10,820 nucleotides of DNA from JAADHG01 sp964418645 (lineage in GTDB: Bacteria > Bacteroidota > Bacteroidia > Flavobacteriales > Flavobacteriaceae). Positions 7,801 to 10,820 of the stretch are shown here, piece by piece. Each line of letters begins with the position of its first letter. The stretch's first letter is position 1. The stretch covers positions 1 through 10,820 of the forward strand of contig CAYQME010000073.1 in NCBI GenBank assembly GCA_964418645.1. The letters run 5' to 3'. The notes beneath the pieces are model-generated. The model was not told the origin of the DNA, did not search any database, and saw only the letters and a program-made list of their open reading frames with translations. The position numbers were made by a program, and so were the translations under genes.

Positions 7801-9034
7801 CTCAACCTGTTATGCTTGGATTGCTTTTCAAACAGCATATCTAAAGGTACATTATCCTGCAGAATATATGGCTGCTGTGTTGTCTAATAATATGAATGAC
7901 ATTAAATCGGTTACATTTTTTATGGAAGAGTGTAAACGTATGAAGTTAAACGTGCTTGGACCAGATGTAAATGAATCGTATTATAAATTCTCGGTAAATA
8001 AAGATAATGCTGTACGTTTCGGGATGGGAGCCATAAAAGGTGTTGGTCATGGCGCAGTTAAAACAATAGTTGAGAATAGAAAAAAGGAAGGAAATTATAA
8101 ATCTATTTTTGATTTAGCAAAGCGTATCGATTTACGAGCTGCTAATAAAAAAGCTTTTGAAAATCTGGCTAATGCTGGTGGATTTGACTGTTTTAAAGCG
8201 ACACATCGTGCACAGTATTTTCACGATACAGGAGATGGTATTACATTTTTAGAGAAAACCATAAAATATGCTAACAAGTATCAGGAAAATGAAAATTCGG
8301 CTCAAGTGAGTTTATTTGGAGACGCTAGTGATATTCAAATCCCAGAACCAGAAGTACCACCAAGTGAAGAATGGGGAACCATGGAGAAATTGGCTAGAGA
8401 AAAAGAAGTTGTTGGAATCTACATTTCTGGGCATCCTTTGGATGATTTTAAAATTGAAATGAATACCTTTTGTAACGCAACAATTTCCTTGTTCAATGAT
8501 TTGGAAAACTACATAAATAGAGAACTTACTTTTGGAGGTGTGGTTACTGATGTGCAACATAGAATTAGCAAGCAAGGTAAAGGTTGGGCTTTATTTACTA
8601 TTGAAGATTATGTAGATTCATATGAGTTTAGAATTTTTGGAGAAGAGTATCTTAAGTTTAGACACTTTTTAATGATTAATAATTTTGTTTATGTGCGTGC
8701 CTTTATAAAAGAAGGATGGATAAATAGAGACACGGGTAAAAAAGGCGATCCTCGCGTTCAGTTTAATAACTTTCAGTTACTGCATGATGTCATGGGCACT
8801 TATGCTAAGAAACTCTCTATACAACTTAATATTGAAGACTTAAAAGAAGATAAAATAACAAGTATTAAAGAATTATTACATATGCATAAAGGCAATAATT
8901 TACTCAATTTTGTGATATATGATACTGAAGAACAGATAAAATTGAATATGTCTAGCCGAAAACAAAAAGTAAAAATATCACAAGAATTGCTTGATGAATT
9001 GGCAGAAGAAGCTATACATTATAAGTTGAATTAG
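4888..9034 (+). CDS. dnaE: DNA polymerase III alpha subunit with fused DEDDh exonuclease (interrupted by gap)
   Basis: This is the catalytic subunit of the replicative polymerase. The first 78 residues begin an epsilon-like exonuclease: FDTETTG carries catalytic D6 and E8, then PRCIQIAW and IHGIS. The gap then removes the Exo II and Exo III motifs. After the gap 1270 residues remain: the end of the exonuclease (RCFLELIRREEF), the PHP domain (HLHNH at 5468-5482), the palm with GPGRGSAAGS, PDIDIDF (6710-6730; two catalytic Asp) and KMDFLG (third Asp, 7217-7219), the fingers (ALYRPGPM; NKSHSTCYAW), a helix-hairpin-helix (AIKGVGHGA), the clamp-binding motif QVSLF (8303-8317) and an OB fold (from about 8524). 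The two parts are in different frames only because 100 N is a placeholder; the 3' part begins on codon CGT at 5222. A TTG at 5231 is not a start. The expected full length is about 1450 residues. PHP metal ligands are largely lost. Confidence 0.95.
5122..5221. other. Scaffold gap, 100 N, inside dnaE
   Basis: The gap starts exactly after an intact codon (ATT, 5119-5121) and ends exactly before an intact codon (CGT, 5222-5224), so the true missing length must be a multiple of three if the gene is intact. Comparison with remembered flavobacterial DnaE proteins suggests roughly 100 residues (about 300 bases) are missing, with the remaining exonuclease motifs. Confidence 0.95.
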
Positions 9035-9065
9035 TTATATTTTAAAAAAGGAAATATCCATGCGC

Positions 9066-9091
9066 AAAGGATAGGAGTGGCATCCTTTTTT
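9066..9091 (+). terminator. Rho-independent terminator after dnaE
   Basis: AAAGGAT (9066-9072) pairs with ATCCTTT (9082-9088) around a nine-base loop, and T continues to 9091. It begins 31 bases after the dnaE stop codon. Confidence 0.75.
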
Positions 9092-9093
9092 AT

Positions 9094-9129
9094 GTCAGTT
9101 CGAGTTATGTATAGCAAAGTATCGAGAAC
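9094..9129. repeat. Possible dispersed intergenic repeat (degenerate inverted arms)
   Basis: GTCAGTTCGAG (9094-9104) and TCGAGAAC (9122-9129) flank a short centre. The GTTC and GAAC ends are complementary, and both arms contain CGAG. From memory, similar GTCAGTTCGAG / TCGAGAAC pairs recur between genes in Flavobacteriaceae; the right arm here has lost the complement of GTCA. I cannot check copy number from one window. Confidence 0.35.
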
Positions 9130-9157
9130 AAGTAAAAAAGATACAGCGTATAGCCTG

Positions 9158-9180
9158 ATAATTTTACAACCTAAAATTAT
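9158..9180. repeat. AT-only inverted repeat upstream of trxA
   Basis: ATAATTTTA (9158-9166) and TAAAATTAT (9172-9180) form a perfect nine-base inverted repeat around CAACC. There is no following T run, so it is not a terminator. It could be an operator or chance in AT-rich DNA. Confidence 0.4.
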
Positions 9181-9263
9181 GCGCCCAAATAAGTATAACA
9201 GCAATCAATTTGTAAATAAGCAAAACAAATAGTACTGGTGTAAGTTTTGGTAAAAAAATTGAC

Positions 9264-9271
9264 TAATTTCG
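9264..9271 (+). promoter_or_regulatory. Candidate -7 promoter box for trxA
   Basis: TAATTTCG matches TAnnTTTG at all but one fixed position and lies 39 bases before the trxA start. The nearest upstream TTTG (9246-9249) is only 14 bases away, shorter than the usual spacing of about 19, so the call is tentative. Confidence 0.35.
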
Positions 9272-9310
9272 CATATAAATTAGAAATAAAACACATTAAA
9301 TTAAAATATT

Positions 9311-9628
9311 ATGGCATTAGAAATAACAGATGCAACGTTTGAAGAAACAGTATTAAAAAGTGATAAACCTGTAATGGTAGATTTTTGGGCTGCTTGGTGT
9401 GGACCCTGTAGAATGGTTGGACCAGTTATAGAAGAAATTAGCACAGAATACGCAGGTAAAGCTGTTGTTGGAAAGGTAGATGTTGATGCTAATCAGGAAT
9501 TTGCTGCAAAATATGGTGTGCGTAACATACCTACTGTTTTGGTATTTCAAAATGGTGAAGTTGTAGGAAGACAAGTTGGTGTATCTCCAAAGAATGTTTA
9601 TGCAGAGGCATTAGACTCGCTATTGTAA
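9311..9628 (+). CDS. trxA: Thioredoxin
   Basis: This 105-residue cytoplasmic protein is the normal length for a thioredoxin. It has the WCGPC active site (W29, C30, C33), the preceding VDFWAAW strand-turn with the buried Asp (D24), the cis-proline in NIPT (P74) and the closing FQNGEVVGRQVG strand-turn. It reduces disulphides in target proteins such as ribonucleotide reductase and peroxiredoxins, taking electrons from thioredoxin reductase, which is not in this window. There is no signal peptide, so it is not the periplasmic type needed for cytochrome c maturation. The gene stands alone: a terminator follows 22 bases after its stop and dnaE ends upstream at its own terminator. Confidence 0.97.
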   Translation: MALEITDATFEETVLKSDKPVMVDFWAAWCGPCRMVGPVIEEISTEYAGKAVVGKVDVDANQEFAAKYGVRNIPTVLVFQNGEVVGRQVGVSPKNVYAEALDSLL

Positions 9629-9650
9629 CAATTATTGTAAAAGAAAACAT

Positions 9651-9681
9651 AAAAGGTTTGCCTAATAAGCAAACCTTTTTT
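9651..9681 (+). terminator. Rho-independent terminator after trxA
   Basis: AAAAGGTTTGC (9651-9661) and GCAAACCTTTT (9669-9679) form a perfect 11-base stem around a seven-base loop (CTAATAA), followed by T to 9681. Confidence 0.92.
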
Positions 9682-9699
9682 AGTTTAGAATATTATTTA

Positions 9700-9737
9700 T
9701 TCTCCCTTAGGGAGAAATGTCTGAAAGACAAAGAGGG
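9700..9737. repeat. Paired short hairpins just before the DUF58 start
   Basis: TTCTCCC-TTA-GGGAGAA (9700-9716) is a perfect seven-base inverted repeat; directly after it TGTCT-GAA-AGACA (9718-9730) is a perfect five-base one, followed by AAGAGGG. The arrangement resembles dispersed intergenic elements I remember from flavobacterial genomes, but copy number cannot be checked here. It lies in the leader of the next gene and ends where I place that gene's start codon. Confidence 0.5.
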
Positions 9738-10667
9738 ATGAACTTACAACACGAAGTAAATAAAACATCAGGTTTTAAAAACCTCGAACTTCTTGCCAAA
9801 CAAGTAGTGGAAGGCTTTATTGCAGGGATGCATAAAAGTCCGTTTCATGGATTTTCTGCTGAATTTGCAGAGCATAAAATGTATAATCAGGGCGAGAGTA
9901 CAAGACATATTGATTGGAAATTATTTGCCAAAACAGAGAAGTTATTTACAAAGCGTTATGATGAAGAAACCAATTTACGTTGTCATATTATTATAGATAA
10001 TAGTAGTTCAATGCATTATCCTAAAGTTAACAACTTGTCTATAGATTCTTTAAATAAAATAGGCTTTTCAGCCTTGGCAGCTGCTTCGGTAATGCATATT
10101 TTAAAAAAACAACGCGATGCGGTTGGATTAAGTATTTATAGTAACAGTTATGATTATTATGCGCCAGAAAAAGGAAGTGAACGACACCATAGTATGTTGT
10201 TGAATCAGTTGGAAAATATGGCCACAACAAAACCTCAAAATATTTCAACAAACACTTATGAGTATTTACATCAAATAGCCGAAAAGATACATAGGCGATC
10301 TATGATCTTTCTGTTTACAGATATGTTTCAATCGGGTATTGATAATGATAAGCTTTTTGATGCTTTACGACATTTAAAATATAATAAGCATGATGTTATT
10401 TTATTTCATGTATTTGATAAAGAAAAAGAACTCTCCTTTGATTTTGATAATAAACCAAAACGATTTGTAGATGTTGAAACAGGAGAACAAATAGACCTTT
10501 ATGCAGAGAATATTAAAGACAATTATAAAAAAGCTGTAGCCGCCTATTTTAATAATATAAAGCTAAAATGTGGGCAATACCAAATTAAGTATGTGGAAGC
10601 CAATGTAAATGAAAACTTCAATACCATTTTAACCACTTATATGCTAGAACGACAAAAATTTGTTTAG
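9738..10667 (+). CDS. DUF58 domain protein (von Willebrand A-like)
   Basis: From the ATG at 9738 the product has 309 residues (MNLQHEVNK...). The reading frame also opens at 9717, but those seven extra residues (MSERQRG) are encoded by the short hairpin element and are unlikely to be conserved. The DUF58 signature is clear: FHGFSAEFAEHKMYNQGEST, RHIDWKLFAKTEKLFTKRYD and EETNLRC. A von Willebrand A-like fold follows with DNSSSM, which fits the DxSxS part of a metal-ion adhesion site. There is no signal peptide or membrane helix, so it should be cytoplasmic. In many bacteria DUF58 proteins are partners of MoxR-type AAA+ ATPases and Bat proteins, but none is adjacent here. Its biochemical role is not established. 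It lies downstream of the trxA terminator and upstream of a tRNA gene that has its own promoter; no clear promoter is seen in the 35 or so bases between terminator and hairpins. Confidence 0.9.
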   Translation: MNLQHEVNKTSGFKNLELLAKQVVEGFIAGMHKSPFHGFSAEFAEHKMYNQGESTRHIDWKLFAKTEKLFTKRYDEETNLRCHIIIDNSSSMHYPKVNNLSIDSLNKIGFSALAAASVMHILKKQRDAVGLSIYSNSYDYYAPEKGSERHHSMLLNQLENMATTKPQNISTNTYEYLHQIAEKIHRRSMIFLFTDMFQSGIDNDKLFDALRHLKYNKHDVILFHVFDKEKELSFDFDNKPKRFVDVETGEQIDLYAENIKDNYKKAVAAYFNNIKLKCGQYQIKYVEANVNENFNTILTTYMLERQKFV

Positions 10668-10700
10668 GTTTTATTTTTGATGAAAAAAGGCATAAAAACA

Positions 10701-10731
10701 TTTGTGTTATAAAAAATGGAGTGTATATTTG
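10701..10731 (+). promoter_or_regulatory. Bacteroidota housekeeping promoter for the tRNA gene
   Basis: TTTG (10701-10704), a spacer of exactly 19 bases and TATATTTG (10724-10731) match the TTTG-N19-TAnnTTTG consensus of the Bacteroidota primary sigma factor at every fixed position. Transcription should start about six bases later, near 10737, a dozen bases before the mature tRNA end. Confidence 0.85.
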
Positions 10732-10749
10732 CAACCGCAATTATGCAAC

Positions 10750-10820
10750 GGTTTGGTAGTTCAGCTGGTTAGAATACCTGCCTGTCACGCAGGGGGTCGC
10801 GGGTTCGAGTCCCGTCCAGA
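10750..10820 (+). tRNA. tRNA-Asp (anticodon GTC), 3' end outside window
   Basis: The cloverleaf is visible from the 5' end: acceptor strand GGTTTGG (10750-10756), TA, D arm with GTTC and GAAT flanking AGCTGGTTA, anticodon stem CCTGC/GCAGG with loop CTGTCAC giving anticodon GTC, variable loop, and T arm CGGGTTCGAGTCCCG. The returning acceptor strand begins CCAGA and the window ends before its last two bases, the discriminator base and any CCA. The sequence is very close to the Escherichia coli tRNA-Asp core. Other tRNA genes may follow outside the window. Confidence 0.97.

Noticed and set aside
1..10820. CRISPR array, insertion sequence, integrase, toxin-antitoxin or phage-defence module
   Set aside because: I looked for regularly spaced repeats, transposase or recombinase motifs and paired small genes and saw none; the only long repeat is inside the tetraheme gene.

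Overview
The window looks like a chromosomal piece of a marine-type Flavobacteriaceae genome (phylum Bacteroidota). The evidence is the low GC content, a textbook Bacteroidota promoter (TTTG, 19 bases, TAnnTTTG) in front of a tRNA gene, a DNA polymerase III alpha chain fused to an N-terminal DEDDh exonuclease, a DUF5777 beta-barrel protein, and lipoprotein signals with an acidic pair after the lipid-bearing cysteine. Two runs of exactly 100 N (1355-1454 and 5122-5221) are scaffold gaps of unstated true length, and both damage a gene.

Left part (1-4585, all minus strand): a locus rich in c-type cytochromes. In transcription order it holds a tetraheme lipoprotein built from two 270-residue tandem repeats (4585-2885), a terminator, a small monoheme lipoprotein of the PSCyt1 type (2707-2321), a DUF5777 outer-membrane beta-barrel (2304-1459), a membrane-anchored monoheme cytochrome whose start lies in the first gap (1354-924), a terminator, and a diheme periplasmic cytochrome that runs off the window (790-1). 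Eight CxxCH haem sites are visible. Taken together they suggest an electron-transfer chain across the cell envelope, perhaps reaching the cell surface. No terminal reductase or oxidase is visible, so the substrate is unknown. A Crp/Fnr-like palindrome lies about 29.5 bases upstream of a TAnnTTTG box in front of the tetraheme gene, which would fit activation by a redox or nitrosative-stress regulator.

Middle (4888-9034, plus strand): dnaE, the replicative polymerase catalytic subunit, with a fused proofreading exonuclease domain cut by the second gap. Its PHP domain has lost most of its metal ligands, which fits the fused exonuclease being the proofreading activity. The gene ends at a Rho-independent terminator.

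Right part (9035-10820, plus strand): a 276-base intergenic stretch with repeat-like and palindromic sequence, trxA (thioredoxin) with a strong terminator, a DUF58 protein whose true start is probably 21 bases inside the longest reading frame because the extra codons come from a pair of short hairpins, and a tRNA-Asp(GTC) gene cut by the window edge. These are housekeeping genes with no evident tie to the cytochrome locus.
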